A stretch of DNA of 32,148 nucleotides from Nitrospira sp. (lineage in GTDB: Bacteria > Nitrospirota > Nitrospiria > Nitrospirales > Nitrospiraceae): contig SWDH01000031.1 in NCBI GenBank assembly GCA_005116945.1, forward strand, positions 183,818 to 215,965. Direction: 5' to 3'. This document shows positions 14,121-23,181 of the stretch, piece by piece (within the stretch, counting starts at the first letter, position 1; each line of letters starts with the position of its first letter). A program made the position numbers and the translations under genes. The notes beneath the pieces were generated by a model. It was given only the letters and a program-made list of their open reading frames with translations, was not told the origin of the DNA and ran no database searches.

Positions 14121-15614
14121 TTGAGCCCTCTTGTCTCATGCCCCACCGTCTGTATTCCGGCACGGTGGGGCTTTTTTATTTCCACCCAGTTCCTCCTTGC
14201 TGCGCTGGCGATGGTACTGCTTGCCGGATGCGGTCCCTCGGTCAACCGGTATCTCCTCATTGATGCAAGCCTGCGCGCTCATGACGCGAAGGGCGCCGAT
14301 GCCATTGTGCAGCAGGCCGAGAAGGAATATGGCGGGGGGAGCCGTGTTCTCTATGGCATGGATCGAGGGATGACCCTTCAACTCGTCGGCGACTATCAGC
14401 AGAGCAACGCAGTCTTGGAACTGGCCGAGGAAGAACTTGATCGTCTCTATACCAGAAAGATTCGAACGCAGGCGCTCGCGTTCATGACGAATGATACGGC
14501 GCTCCCGTACGAGGGTGACCCCTACGAACAGGTGTTGATCAATGTCTTGAAGGCCCTCAACTATGCGGTGTTGGGGCAGTGGCAGGATGCGCTGGTCGAA
14601 GCCCGTCGTATCGACCATCGACTCAATGTTCTCTCGGATCGAACACAGGAGAAGCATACCTATCGAGACGATGGATTTGCGCGGTATCTGAGCGGCATTC
14701 TCTACGAAAGCACCGGCGATGTGAATAATGCGTTTATCGCCTATCGAAAGGCGTATGAGACCTTTGATGCCACCCGCGCATGGTCGCACACGTCTGTTCC
14801 GTTTCAGTTGAGGGAAGATTTGTTACGAACGTCCGAGGCCATGAATTTCACTCAGGAATTGGCTGAATACCGGCGCCTGTTTCCTGATACAAAATGGGAA
14901 ACGAATCAATCGTTACAACAGCTCGCTCAAGTTGTTGTGATCAGTTATAATGGCCGCGCGCCACGCAAGGAGGATCAGTTTCTTGACCTTCCGATTAGTC
15001 TCAATGCACTCCAGTTGGTGCTCCTCAACCGCGGGATTGTGCAGCAGAACCGACGGTCCAATCAGGCGATGGATACGGTCTTGTATGGGTTGAACGGACG
15101 CGTGGTTCGAGTGGCGTTACCAAAACTTATTCCGCAGAAGACACAGGTGTCTGTCGATACGGTAAGCCTTATCCCGGACAATGGTACGCAGGTGACGGTG
15201 AACACTGAATTGGTGCATAACGTGACCGCCTTGGCAGAGAAGGCGCTCTCGGAACGAATGGCCGGTATTACTGCGAAAGCTCTTGCTCGCGCCGCGACAA
15301 AGTTTGCGTTCGCCGAGGGGGTGACGAGAGGAGCTCAGCACGCAGCAGGGAGAGATGCAGCGCCTTGGGTGGGGTTACTCGTCGGGCTGTTGACGAAAGG
15401 ATTGGCGGTGGCTTCGGAAGAAGCCGATACACGAAGTTGGCAGACGTTGCCTGATGAAATTCATCTCGCGCGGGTGTGGGTTCCACCAGGTCGCTATCAG
15501 GTGCAGGGCGGACCAATCGGTGGGCTCAATGACCCGTTTCAGTTAGAGACCATGCGGACTCTGTCTCTCGGGCCGGGCGAGACTGCGGTGCTTCTTCAGC
15601 GTGTGATGCCATGA
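14121..15614 (+). CDS. COG3014-like lipoprotein with TPR-type helices
   Basis: A lipoprotein of up to 497 residues. The signal peptide ends at FLLAALAMVLLAGC. No ATG or GTG precedes it in frame. The TTG at 14121 is the only conventional start that leaves a complete signal peptide, and it lacks a good ribosome binding site. A strong intrinsic terminator (14140-14177) lies inside codons 7-19, so expression probably needs read-through or ribosome coverage of the hairpin. The mature protein has helical TPR-like repeats (GADAIVQQAEKEYGG, QQSNAVLELAEEELDRLY, YEQVLINVLKALNYAVLGQW, YLSGILYESTGDVNNAFIAY) and a beta-rich C-terminal part with VWVPPGRYQVQGGPIGG. Relatives in COG3014 lie next to LpoB-like and LPP20 genes, as here. 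It overlaps the next gene by ATGA. Confidence 0.82.
   Translation: MSPLVSCPTVCIPARWGFFISTQFLLAALAMVLLAGCGPSVNRYLLIDASLRAHDAKGADAIVQQAEKEYGGGSRVLYGMDRGMTLQLVGDYQQSNAVLELAEEELDRLYTRKIRTQALAFMTNDTALPYEGDPYEQVLINVLKALNYAVLGQWQDALVEARRIDHRLNVLSDRTQEKHTYRDDGFARYLSGILYESTGDVNNAFIAYRKAYETFDATRAWSHTSVPFQLREDLLRTSEAMNFTQELAEYRRLFPDTKWETNQSLQQLAQVVVISYNGRAPRKEDQFLDLPISLNALQLVLLNRGIVQQNRRSNQAMDTVLYGLNGRVVRVALPKLIPQKTQVSVDTVSLIPDNGTQVTVNTELVHNVTALAEKALSERMAGITAKALARAATKFAFAEGVTRGAQHAAGRDAAPWVGLLVGLLTKGLAVASEEADTRSWQTLPDEIHLARVWVPPGRYQVQGGPIGGLNDPFQLETMRTLSLGPGETAVLLQRVMP
14140..14177 (+). terminator. Intrinsic terminator between the LpoB-like and COG3014-like genes
   Basis: A perfect 10-bp stem, GCCCCACCGT (14140-14149) and ACGGTGGGGC (14162-14171), with a 12-base loop is followed by TTTTTT (14172-14177). 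It is 35 bases after the LpoB-like stop and lies over the proposed first codons of the next gene, so it could act as an attenuator rather than an end point. Confidence 0.85.
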
Positions 15615-16774
15615 GAGACGGATCGATGTTCGTATCTCGAGCCGGGATGGTGCTGATAGGGTTGGCCGCACTGTCCGGCTGTGCATGGATCGGAGGCCAC
15701 ACACAGCCAGACTGGATTGCAGGGGTGAGTACGGCGTATCCGTCCGGGCAATATCTCGTTGGTGTGGGCCAGGCAGAGAGTCGGGCGGTCGCTGAAGATC
15801 GTGCCTATGCAGCGGTGGCTCGTATTTTTAAAGCTGAGGTGAGTGCGCATGCAAAAGACTGGGAGTCGTATCTGGTGATCGAGCAGCGTGGACAGAGCAG
15901 CGCTGAACGGCGATTGACGCTCGACAATTTGACCCGTGTGTCGACCGACAAAGTATTGGAGAATGTTCAGATCGTCGATCGATGGATCGATGTGCAGAAA
16001 GGACTGCATTATGCTTTGGCGGGGATGCATCGGCCTCAGGCAGAGGCCTCGTTCATAGAACGGATTACCGTTCTCGATCGCTCGATCAGCGATGATGTCG
16101 AGGAGGCCCATCGTTCTTCCGATAAGCTCGGAAAAGTCAGAGCACTGAGACGAGCTGCGAGGAATCTGGTACTTCGGGAGACGTATAACACCGATCTTCG
16201 TGTGATTCGCCCAAGCGGACAGGGTACCGCCGCGTCCTACCGTGTGAGTGAACTCGCGCATGAACTCGAACAGTTCCTTGCCACGAATCTGGTGCTGGTG
16301 GTTTCGATGGCCGGGGATCAGGCTGAACCGATGCAACGCGCCTTGACGGAGGGATTGTTGAAGGAAGGGCTCACCGTGACGAGTCGAGCTTGGGAAGGGG
16401 ATCGGTCGATGAACGGTGGTTCAGGCGGGTCTTCCCCGGAGCTGCTCGTGCGGGGTGTCGTGCGTGTATGGCCGATCGATGTGCGTGATCCTCAGTTCAA
16501 GTTTATGCGATGGTGCAGCGATTTTGAAGTTGTGGATGTGACCAGCCGGCGCGTGGTCGGCGCGTTGTCAACAGGTGGAAAGGAGGGCCACCTATCGGAG
16601 CGTGAAGCGACAGCCAAAGTTGTGCGCGTCATGCAGGAGACGTTATCGACTCATGTGGCAAAGGCCATAGCGGGTCATGTGTATGGAGAGGTAGAACTGC
16701 CGATACGGGCAAGCCAGCCTGCGGGATGTCCCCGGGACGGATTGGCCTCTACGCCGGCAGCAGCACCGCACTAA
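15611..16774 (+). CDS. LPP20-domain lipoprotein with a C-terminal extension
   Basis: A 387-residue lipoprotein. The ATG at 15611 overlaps the upstream TGA (ATGA), so it is translationally coupled; an ATG at 15626 is an alternative. The signal peptide ends at AALSGC. An LPP20-like domain follows (about residues 32-145: PDWIAGVSTAYPSGQYLVGV, AVAEDRAYAAVARIFKAEV, LENVQIVDRWIDVQKGLHYAL). It has the same layout as the product at 12878 but is extended by about 240 residues, with a helical segment (about 150-185) and a second domain (about 215-365: NLVLVVSMAGD, MQRALTEGLLKEGLTVTSRA, LLVRGVVRVWPIDVRDPQFK, VVDVTSRRVVGALSTGGKEG). The C-terminal domain may be a degenerate repeat of the family. It is last in the lipoprotein cluster. 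Confidence 0.83.
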   Translation: MRDGSMFVSRAGMVLIGLAALSGCAWIGGHTQPDWIAGVSTAYPSGQYLVGVGQAESRAVAEDRAYAAVARIFKAEVSAHAKDWESYLVIEQRGQSSAERRLTLDNLTRVSTDKVLENVQIVDRWIDVQKGLHYALAGMHRPQAEASFIERITVLDRSISDDVEEAHRSSDKLGKVRALRRAARNLVLRETYNTDLRVIRPSGQGTAASYRVSELAHELEQFLATNLVLVVSMAGDQAEPMQRALTEGLLKEGLTVTSRAWEGDRSMNGGSGGSSPELLVRGVVRVWPIDVRDPQFKFMRWCSDFEVVDVTSRRVVGALSTGGKEGHLSEREATAKVVRVMQETLSTHVAKAIAGHVYGEVELPIRASQPAGCPRDGLASTPAAAPH

Positions 16775-16792
16775 TTCAGAGAGAGGGAGGAT

Positions 16793-17071
16793 ATGGCCAA
16801 ATCGAAGGTGGACGCAGCACAGACATCAACTCGTGCGCCACGCAGTCGTGGTCGCGGATTGACGGTGACGCAACAGCGGGTTCCCAGTAGCTTGGCGAAA
16901 CGCCGACTGAATGAGAGGCTCAAGAACGACACGGCTTCGTTTAACCTGGGCAACCTCACCGACAAGTTTCGTAAGGAGGGGTACGACGAGCTACCTCTGG
17001 ATGAACTTCAAGATCGGCTCTCGAAACTGTCGGGTCCTTTGGCGGCCATCATTCTGAAGGGGAGAGTGTGA
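16793..17071 (+). CDS. Small basic protein, possible partner of the PIN-domain protein
   Basis: A 92-residue protein starting at an ATG preceded by GAGGGAGG. Residues 1-45 are basic and probably flexible (RAPRSRGRGLTVTQQR, KRRLNERLKN). Residues about 50-90 form helices (NLTDKFRKEGYDELPLDELQDRLSKLSGPLAAIILKGRV). It does not clearly match a ribbon-helix-helix or AbrB antitoxin fold. It ends four bases before the PIN-domain gene and is almost surely co-transcribed with it, which makes an antitoxin-like role plausible but unproven. The basic N-terminus could bind DNA or RNA. Confidence 0.68.
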   Translation: MAKSKVDAAQTSTRAPRSRGRGLTVTQQRVPSSLAKRRLNERLKNDTASFNLGNLTDKFRKEGYDELPLDELQDRLSKLSGPLAAIILKGRV

Positions 17072-17075
17072 TCGT

Positions 17076-17519
17076 ATGCCATACTACTATTTCGACTCAA
17101 CGGCGCTGGTGAAACGATATAGCATGGAACGCGGTACACGCATCATTGGGAGACTGATGGTGAAGCGGGGTAAAGTGGCGATTGTCTCGACGTGGTCTGT
17201 GACGGATTTGTATACAGTCCTCGCCAATCGGGCTCACCATGGAGAAATCACCAGAGACGATTGCTACTCGGTGATCCATAAGTTTGAACGGGATTCTCAG
17301 GAGGGCCTCTATAAGTTCATTGCGCCGACGATGCAGACGTTTTTAGCGACCAAAGAGCTTGCGCTAGAGTATCCTGCGCTCCGATCACCACAAGTATTAC
17401 ATTTGGCGCTGGCGTTGGAGCTGAAGCCCTTGCGGCTGACCGTTGTCAGCGCAGACACACAATTACTGACGGCCTCTCGCTCGGCGGGACTTCATATCAT
17501 TAATCCGGAAGAGGATTGA
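17076..17519 (+). CDS. PIN-domain (VapC-like) protein with an altered acidic site
   Basis: A 147-residue PIN-domain protein. Active VapC RNases use about four acidic residues with metal. Here Asp7 (YYYFDSTALVKRY) and Asp127 (VSADTQLLTASRSAGL) are in place. The second position is Asp44 (VTDLYTVLANR) instead of the usual Glu. The third position, usually the Asp of a DALHLA-type motif, is Gln106 in SPQVLHLALALEL. Ribonuclease activity may therefore be weak or lost. The ATG is preceded by GGGGAGAG. It follows the small basic protein by four bases, in the layout of a type II toxin-antitoxin pair; it could also be a domesticated regulator of the upstream lipoprotein cluster. Confidence 0.78.
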   Translation: MPYYYFDSTALVKRYSMERGTRIIGRLMVKRGKVAIVSTWSVTDLYTVLANRAHHGEITRDDCYSVIHKFERDSQEGLYKFIAPTMQTFLATKELALEYPALRSPQVLHLALALELKPLRLTVVSADTQLLTASRSAGLHIINPEED

Positions 17520-18060
17520 TGGGCAGGCGCAGGAGTGTTGGCTCGCTAGCCAGCGATCATTGCGTCGATGACGGCCATGGAATCAGTGGCGGCGTACAGA
17601 AGCGCAGGGCATTATTCTAGAGGCGAGTGCCGACAGTGACGGATTAACCTTGTGCTTCCAAGTGGGGTTATAGGGGCCGTAGCCCTATATCTGTGTATGT
17701 GTCGAGGATGACTTTTGAGAAGAGCCTGTTCGGCCTAATGGTCGGTTTCTTTCTCTAGATCCGAGGGGGCTTTTTCGTCTGGTCTGATTGAGCGAAGAGC
17801 AACGTTCCACGCTGCAGCAATGTCTCAACGCAGTGTGAAGTCGGCGCCGTCACCTTCCCATCCCGCCACGAACGGATACGAGCGACTCGGTACGACCCGT
17901 ATTGTTCTTTTTCCCATTTTTCAGAATCGAGGACTTCCTCAGAGGTGTCATGACTAGGTGCACGCATGTGTTAGCTCTGGTCGAAGAGGGCGACGATCCT
18001 TGGTATGGCCGCGAGTACTGTGGCACACTACGATGAAGCGGTTTCGCTGTCGGAGTAGAC
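17520..18060. other. Intergenic region before treZ
   Basis: About 540 bases without a certain gene. It holds a perfect inverted repeat TATAGGG (17669-17675) / CCCTATA (17683-17689), a possible hairpin without a T tract. The weak minus-strand frame at 17755-17967 is listed separately. The CGGAG before the treZ ATG is a suitable ribosome binding site. I see no clear promoter. Confidence 0.5.
17755..17967 (-). CDS. Doubtful small protein of 70 residues
   Basis: An open frame from an ATG at 17967. The predicted product is charged, with an acidic N-terminal third (DTSEEVLDSEKWEKEQYG) and a basic middle (RVARIRSWRDGKV), and codon choice does not look random. No clear ribosome binding site, family or signal peptide is seen. 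It could be a genuine small gene divergent from treZ, or a chance frame. Confidence 0.3.
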   Translation of the reverse strand: MRAPSHDTSEEVLDSEKWEKEQYGSYRVARIRSWRDGKVTAPTSHCVETLLQRGTLLFAQSDQTKKPPRI

Positions 18061-19956
18061 ATGGCGACACAAGAACGGTGGCAGTTACATCTGGGGGCAT
18101 GGCCTATCGGTCCGTCCACAGTTCATTTTCGGGTGTGGGCTCCTTATGCCAAGCAGGTGACGGTCGATCTTGTTGGTCCATCGCAGTTACCGAGAGACCA
18201 ACCCATTCAGATGAAACCGTGCGAGCAGGGATACTTTGAAGCCACGGTGTGCGGGATCGAGCCAGGCGCTCGGTATCGCTATGTATTGGACGGCCAGAAG
18301 TCACGTCCGGATCCGGCGTCACGTTTTCAACCAGATGGCGTGCACGGACCCTCTGCAGTCATCGATTCCCATACGTTCCAGTGGTCCGATGACCGCTGGT
18401 CCGGGACCCCCGTAGAACGATTCATCATCTACGAATTGCATGTCGGTACGTTTACTCGAGAGGGGACATTTCAAGCCATCATTCCATTGCTCGAGTATCT
18501 ACGGAACGACCTGGGCATCACGGCGATTGAACTGATGCCGGTTGCCCAATTTCCCGGCACGCGTAACTGGGGGTATGACGGCGCATCTCCCTTTGCTGTC
18601 CAGTCCTCTTATGGCGGACCTGAAGGGCTTCGAGCCCTCGTCAATGCCTGCCATGAAAGGGGTATCGCCGTCGTACTGGACGTGGTGTATAACCACCTCG
18701 GACCGGAAGGAAATTATCTGGGCGACTTCGGCCCATACTTTACGGACCGGTACAGAACTCCTTGGGGTTGCGCGATCAACTACGACGGGCCTGACAGCGA
18801 CGAAGTCCGCGCGTACGTGATTGATAATGCGCTCTACTGGGTGACGGAGTTTCATATTGACGCGCTCAGGTTAGACGCCATCCATAGCATCTTCGACTGT
18901 AGCACTCGTCACATTTTGCGGGAACTGACCGATGCCGTGCATGCTCAAGCCGAGCGATTGGGCCGGCTCATTCATGTGATTGCTGAGAGCGATCTCAATG
19001 ATGTGCGAATCATTGCTCCGATTGTCGAAGACGGGTTTGGTTTGGATGGTCAGTGGAACGACGACTTTCACCATGCATTACACACAGTGCTCACGGGCGA
19101 GAGACGAGGATATTACGAGGACTTCGGACGACTTGACCAACTAGCTACGGCACTGAGGGAAGGGTTTGTCTATTCTGGGCAACGATCCGCGTTTCGGCGT
19201 CGCCGCCATGGGAGTTCGTCGATGTCCCGCGCTCCCTCACAATTTATCGTCTATTCTCAAAACCACGATCAGGTTGGGAACCGTGCAGAGGGAGGACGTC
19301 TCAGCATCTTAGTTCCCCGCGACGCGCTGAAAGTGGCGGCCGCAGCCTGTCTCTTGGCGCCGAATATTCCACTGCTGTTCATGGGTGAAGAATACGGAGA
19401 GACCGCGCCGTTTCTGTACTTTATCGAGCACGGGGACCCGACTCTCATTGACGCAGTCCGGAAGGGTCGACAGGCTGAATTCGCGTCGTTTGCTTGGGAG
19501 GGAGAGCTGCCGGACCCACAGGATCCTGCGACATTCGAACGCTCACGGGTCCATCCTGGACCGCAGACACGGGAGGAATGCGGTCAGCTCCTGCGCTGGT
19601 ATCGTCGCCTCATCGGGATCCGAACATCCGTACCCGCGCTCGGGGCGGCGCAGCAAGGCCAACATGTGCATGATATATGGGTTGAGGAAGGGGACCAGAC
19701 ACTGGTTCTTTATCGACGGGCTCTCAACTCACGTGCAGCGCTGGTGATTCTGAGTGTGAATCGGGATCAGATTTACGTCACGTTACGAAAACCTCTTGGC
19801 ACCTGGGAGTTGATCGTCGCCTCGTGGGACTTAGAGTTCGGAGGATCTGGCCGCAACCATGCTCATGCCACAGTGGTCATTGGAGAGCAGGCGCAAACCA
19901 TTTCTATGCCGGCATTCAGCGTGGCGATCTACCTGGAATGCATCCCGTCAATGTAA
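18061..19956 (+). CDS. treZ: Malto-oligosyltrehalose trehalohydrolase (TreZ)
   Basis: A 631-residue GH13 enzyme that releases free trehalose from the maltooligosyl-trehalose made by TreY. Residues about 10-100 are an N-terminal beta-sandwich (WPIGPSTVHFRVWAPYAKQV ... RYRYVLDG). The catalytic barrel follows, with YELHVGTFTREGTF, GYDGASPFAV, DVVYNHLGPEGN (207-218), DALRLDAIHSI with the nucleophile Asp272, the acid Glu309 in VIAESDLND, and NHDQVGNRAEGGR with the third Asp. LFMGEEYGETAPFLYF is typical of this subfamily. The length is slightly above the usual ~600. The ATG follows GGAG. It is the first gene of the trehalose/GlgE cluster. All catalytic residues are present, so the enzyme should be active. 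Confidence 0.95.
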   Translation: MATQERWQLHLGAWPIGPSTVHFRVWAPYAKQVTVDLVGPSQLPRDQPIQMKPCEQGYFEATVCGIEPGARYRYVLDGQKSRPDPASRFQPDGVHGPSAVIDSHTFQWSDDRWSGTPVERFIIYELHVGTFTREGTFQAIIPLLEYLRNDLGITAIELMPVAQFPGTRNWGYDGASPFAVQSSYGGPEGLRALVNACHERGIAVVLDVVYNHLGPEGNYLGDFGPYFTDRYRTPWGCAINYDGPDSDEVRAYVIDNALYWVTEFHIDALRLDAIHSIFDCSTRHILRELTDAVHAQAERLGRLIHVIAESDLNDVRIIAPIVEDGFGLDGQWNDDFHHALHTVLTGERRGYYEDFGRLDQLATALREGFVYSGQRSAFRRRRHGSSSMSRAPSQFIVYSQNHDQVGNRAEGGRLSILVPRDALKVAAAACLLAPNIPLLFMGEEYGETAPFLYFIEHGDPTLIDAVRKGRQAEFASFAWEGELPDPQDPATFERSRVHPGPQTREECGQLLRWYRRLIGIRTSVPALGAAQQGQHVHDIWVEEGDQTLVLYRRALNSRAALVILSVNRDQIYVTLRKPLGTWELIVASWDLEFGGSGRNHAHATVVIGEQAQTISMPAFSVAIYLECIPSM

Positions 19957-20159
19957 CAATAGCAACAATGAGCTTGCCAGAACATTTCCGTCTCCATTTT
20001 ACCCGAGGGATTCTTTTCTATAGTCTCTCGACTTGGGCGCTCACGGTGGAGGTGAGGGTTGACTCGACTGTGACCCAAGGAGTGGTTGACTTTGCGTAGG
20101 CGTGACTGACAAGGTTGACGGATCTAGGATGCCGGAACTCCATCTGAACATGTTCGTGG

Positions 20160-23117
20160 ATGAGCGCTTCCAAACAATCCGAGAACCTGCTTGAGAATAC
20201 AATGAACCTCAAGGTCTCTCACCCGAAGATTCCTGCTGCGACGTACCGGCTTCAGTTTAACAATACCTTCACATTTGTTGATGCCGCTCATATTGTGCCG
20301 TATCTGCATGCCTTAGGCATTACGGATTGTTACGCATCATCCTACTTGACGGCCGTACCCGGGAGTCCTCACGGCTATGACATTGTCGATCCGACGACAT
20401 TGAACCCCGACCTCGGAACCGAACAGGACTTTCAACTCTTTGCTGACTCGCTCGCACAGCACGACATGGGGCAGATTCTGGATGTCGTGCCGAATCATAT
20501 GGGCATCTCAAAATCGTGTAACGCCTGGTGGCAGGATGTCTTGGAGAACGGACCTAGTGCGCATTACGCATCGTTCTTCGACATTGATTGGCGGCCTGTC
20601 AAGGCCGAGCTGGAAGGAAAAGTCCTTCTGCCTATTTTGGGGGAGCAGTATGGAACCGTCGTGGAGAACCAGGAGATCATTCTGGAATATGATGAAGGAC
20701 GGTTCTTTTTCCGTTACTTCGATCACCAGCTTCCCGTTGATCCGAAGCACTCAGCGATGATCCTCGCTCTGCGGTTGGATGAGTTGATCAGCCGGACGCA
20801 GTCGGAAGATCTGCATGTGCAGGAGCTGCAGAGTATCCTGACCGCTCTTCGACACCTCCCCGATCGCAATGAGGCGAATTCTACCGAGGTTGCAGATCGT
20901 TATCGGGAGAAGGAGATTGTCAGGCGGCGACTCTCACGCATCATGAACGAGAGCCAAACTGTCCAGAAGTTTATTCACGATAATGTCGCGATCTATAACG
21001 GGACAAAGGGAGACTCGAATAGCTTCGATCTGCTGGATCAACTCCTGAGCTACCAGGTGTATCGACTTGCCTATTGGCGGGTTGCTTCAGAGGAAATCAA
21101 CTACCGGCGTTTCTTCGATATCAATGAACTGGCAGCTGTTCGCATGGAGGATCCTGCCGTATTCCTTTCCTCTCACGAACTCATTCTTCAGCTCTTAAAG
21201 AGTGGAGCGGCCACCGGATTGCGTATCGATCATGTCGATGGCTTGTACGATCCCAGCACCTACCTCGGGCAATTACAGACGTGGGCCAAAACTCACCTTG
21301 CTCCCCGCGAAGAAGAAACCGAGCGGCCGCTTTTTCTTGTCGTCGAAAAAATCCTTACGAAGGAAGAGACCCTGCCTGTTCAATGGCCTGTCTATGGCAC
21401 GACAGGGTACGATTTCCTCACCCTGGTCAATGGGTTGTTTGTGGACGGCTCACATGAACAGGCGTTCAATCGGCTCTATGCCCGTTTTATCGGCAATCAC
21501 CTTTCCTTTGAAGACTGTGCCTATGAAAGTAAGCAGCTGATTATGCGAGCGTCCATGTCGAGCGAGATCAACGTGCTTGGGTATCAGCTTAATCATCTCT
21601 CGGAAATGAACCGGCGATTCAGAGATTTCACGCTGAACAGCCTGATTCACGCCATTCGTGAAATTATCGCCTGTTTTCCTGTCTACAGGACGTATGTGAC
21701 TCCGGGCGAGGAACCGGTGATGGATCGGGATCGGTCCTATATCCGGCTGGCAGTCTCTAGGGCTAAGCGCAAGAACCCTGCGCTTAGCGGTCTTGTGTTC
21801 GACTTCGTTCAAGACATTCTGCTCAAGCAGGCCAGTTATCACCACGAACGGGAGCGCCATGATCAGCTGAGGTTTGCGATGAAATTTCAGCAGATCACGG
21901 GCACGGTCATGGCGAAGGGGGCCGAAGACACGGCCTTTTACGTATATAACCGGCTTGCGTCGCTGAACGAGGTCGGCGGCGATCCTCTGCAATTCGGGAT
22001 TTCGGTGCACACCTTCCACGAACGCATGCGTCAGCGCCGGGCCCATTGGCCGGCGAGCATGTGCACGACTTCGACTCACGACACGAAACGTAGCGAAGAT
22101 GTGCGAGTCAGGATCAATGTCCTTTCAGAAATCCCGCAAGACTGGAAAGAGCGCATCCTTCGATGGAGCGCACTTAATAAAGGGTATAAAACCGAAGTGG
22201 ACGGTATGCTCGCTCCAGATCGCAACGAGGAATACTTGCTCTATCAAACTTTAATCGGTGCCTGGCCGTTTCATGCCATGGACGAAGATGAAGGCCAACG
22301 CTTCAGCGATCGAATTCAGGCCTATATGGCCAAAGCGTTGAAGGAGGCCAAGATTCATACGAGCTGGGTCAATCCAAACCATGCGTATGACCAAGCTGTG
22401 CGAGATTTCATTGAACGTATTCTGGTTCGTGCGTCACCCAACCCGTTCTTGGCTGATTTCCTGCCCTTTCAACGAGAGATCGCGCGTTACGGCGTCTATA
22501 ACTCGCTTTCGCAAGTGCTTCTCAAAATTGCAGCGCCCGGCATTCCGGATTTTTACCAGGGCACGGAACTGTGGGATTTCAGCCTGGTCGATCCGGACAA
22601 TCGTCGGCCGGTGGACTATACGATGCGAGCCGATTTCCTGGCTGGATTTCAGTCAACCCGTGGAATACTAGGATCGGATCAGCGTCGGTTCGTTCAGGAA
22701 TTGCTTGCGACGGTTTCAGACGGGCGGATAAAAATGTACATGACGACGGTTGGCCTACACTATCGTCGTGCGCATGCGTCATTGTTCTTAAGCGGAGAAT
22801 ATGTTCCGCTCAAGGTCGAAGGAACGAAGAAGAAGCATGTCTGCGCGTTTGCCAGAATTTATGAGGATCGGGCTGTCGTTGCAATCGTTCCGGTTTTGCT
22901 CAGAGGACTGTGCCGAGAGACCGAATCCTTTCCGTTCGATCCAAGTTTATGGGAGGACACATGGGTGATCGTGCCGTCCTGGAGACCAGCCTCCTGTTAT
23001 CAGAACCTATTAACCGGGGAAATTCTATCCTCGACCGAGACTGAAGGCAAACAGAGCCTCCGTCTGGCTGAGATCTTGGGCTCCTGCCCGGTCGCACTGC
23101 TCGAGCGAATGACATGA
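20160..23117 (+). CDS. treY: Malto-oligosyltrehalose synthase (TreY)
   Basis: A large GH13 enzyme (985 residues from 20160, or 971 from the ATG at 20202) that turns the reducing-end alpha-1,4 bond of maltodextrin or glycogen into an alpha,alpha-1,1 bond, giving maltooligosyl-trehalose for TreZ. It begins with ATYRLQFNNTFTFVDAAHIV and GSPHGYDIVDPTTLNPDLG. It then has DVVPNHMGI (about 108-116), GLRIDHVDGLYDP with the nucleophile Asp (about 357-363), a VEKIL-type acid segment and TSTHDTKRSEDVRVRIN. Neither start has a strong ribosome binding site. The start at 20202 fits the family's N-terminus better. It lies 203 bases after treZ in the same direction. An inverted repeat GGCACA/TGTGCC (23123-23139) follows its stop. 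Confidence 0.95.
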   Translation: MSASKQSENLLENTMNLKVSHPKIPAATYRLQFNNTFTFVDAAHIVPYLHALGITDCYASSYLTAVPGSPHGYDIVDPTTLNPDLGTEQDFQLFADSLAQHDMGQILDVVPNHMGISKSCNAWWQDVLENGPSAHYASFFDIDWRPVKAELEGKVLLPILGEQYGTVVENQEIILEYDEGRFFFRYFDHQLPVDPKHSAMILALRLDELISRTQSEDLHVQELQSILTALRHLPDRNEANSTEVADRYREKEIVRRRLSRIMNESQTVQKFIHDNVAIYNGTKGDSNSFDLLDQLLSYQVYRLAYWRVASEEINYRRFFDINELAAVRMEDPAVFLSSHELILQLLKSGAATGLRIDHVDGLYDPSTYLGQLQTWAKTHLAPREEETERPLFLVVEKILTKEETLPVQWPVYGTTGYDFLTLVNGLFVDGSHEQAFNRLYARFIGNHLSFEDCAYESKQLIMRASMSSEINVLGYQLNHLSEMNRRFRDFTLNSLIHAIREIIACFPVYRTYVTPGEEPVMDRDRSYIRLAVSRAKRKNPALSGLVFDFVQDILLKQASYHHERERHDQLRFAMKFQQITGTVMAKGAEDTAFYVYNRLASLNEVGGDPLQFGISVHTFHERMRQRRAHWPASMCTTSTHDTKRSEDVRVRINVLSEIPQDWKERILRWSALNKGYKTEVDGMLAPDRNEEYLLYQTLIGAWPFHAMDEDEGQRFSDRIQAYMAKALKEAKIHTSWVNPNHAYDQAVRDFIERILVRASPNPFLADFLPFQREIARYGVYNSLSQVLLKIAAPGIPDFYQGTELWDFSLVDPDNRRPVDYTMRADFLAGFQSTRGILGSDQRRFVQELLATVSDGRIKMYMTTVGLHYRRAHASLFLSGEYVPLKVEGTKKKHVCAFARIYEDRAVVAIVPVLLRGLCRETESFPFDPSLWEDTWVIVPSWRPASCYQNLLTGEILSSTETEGKQSLRLAEILGSCPVALLERMT

Positions 23118-23181
23118 GTCTCGGCACATTGTCTGTGCCCTGGAAATCTCTACGTCACTGCGTCATCATTGACTGCGGCAG

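Noticed and set aside
14131-14373. A frame starting near the terminator in another reading frame, considered as an alternative start of the COG3014-like gene
   Set aside because: Its product lacks a signal peptide or family motif and would need a frameshift to enter the main frame. I keep the TTG start with a caution.
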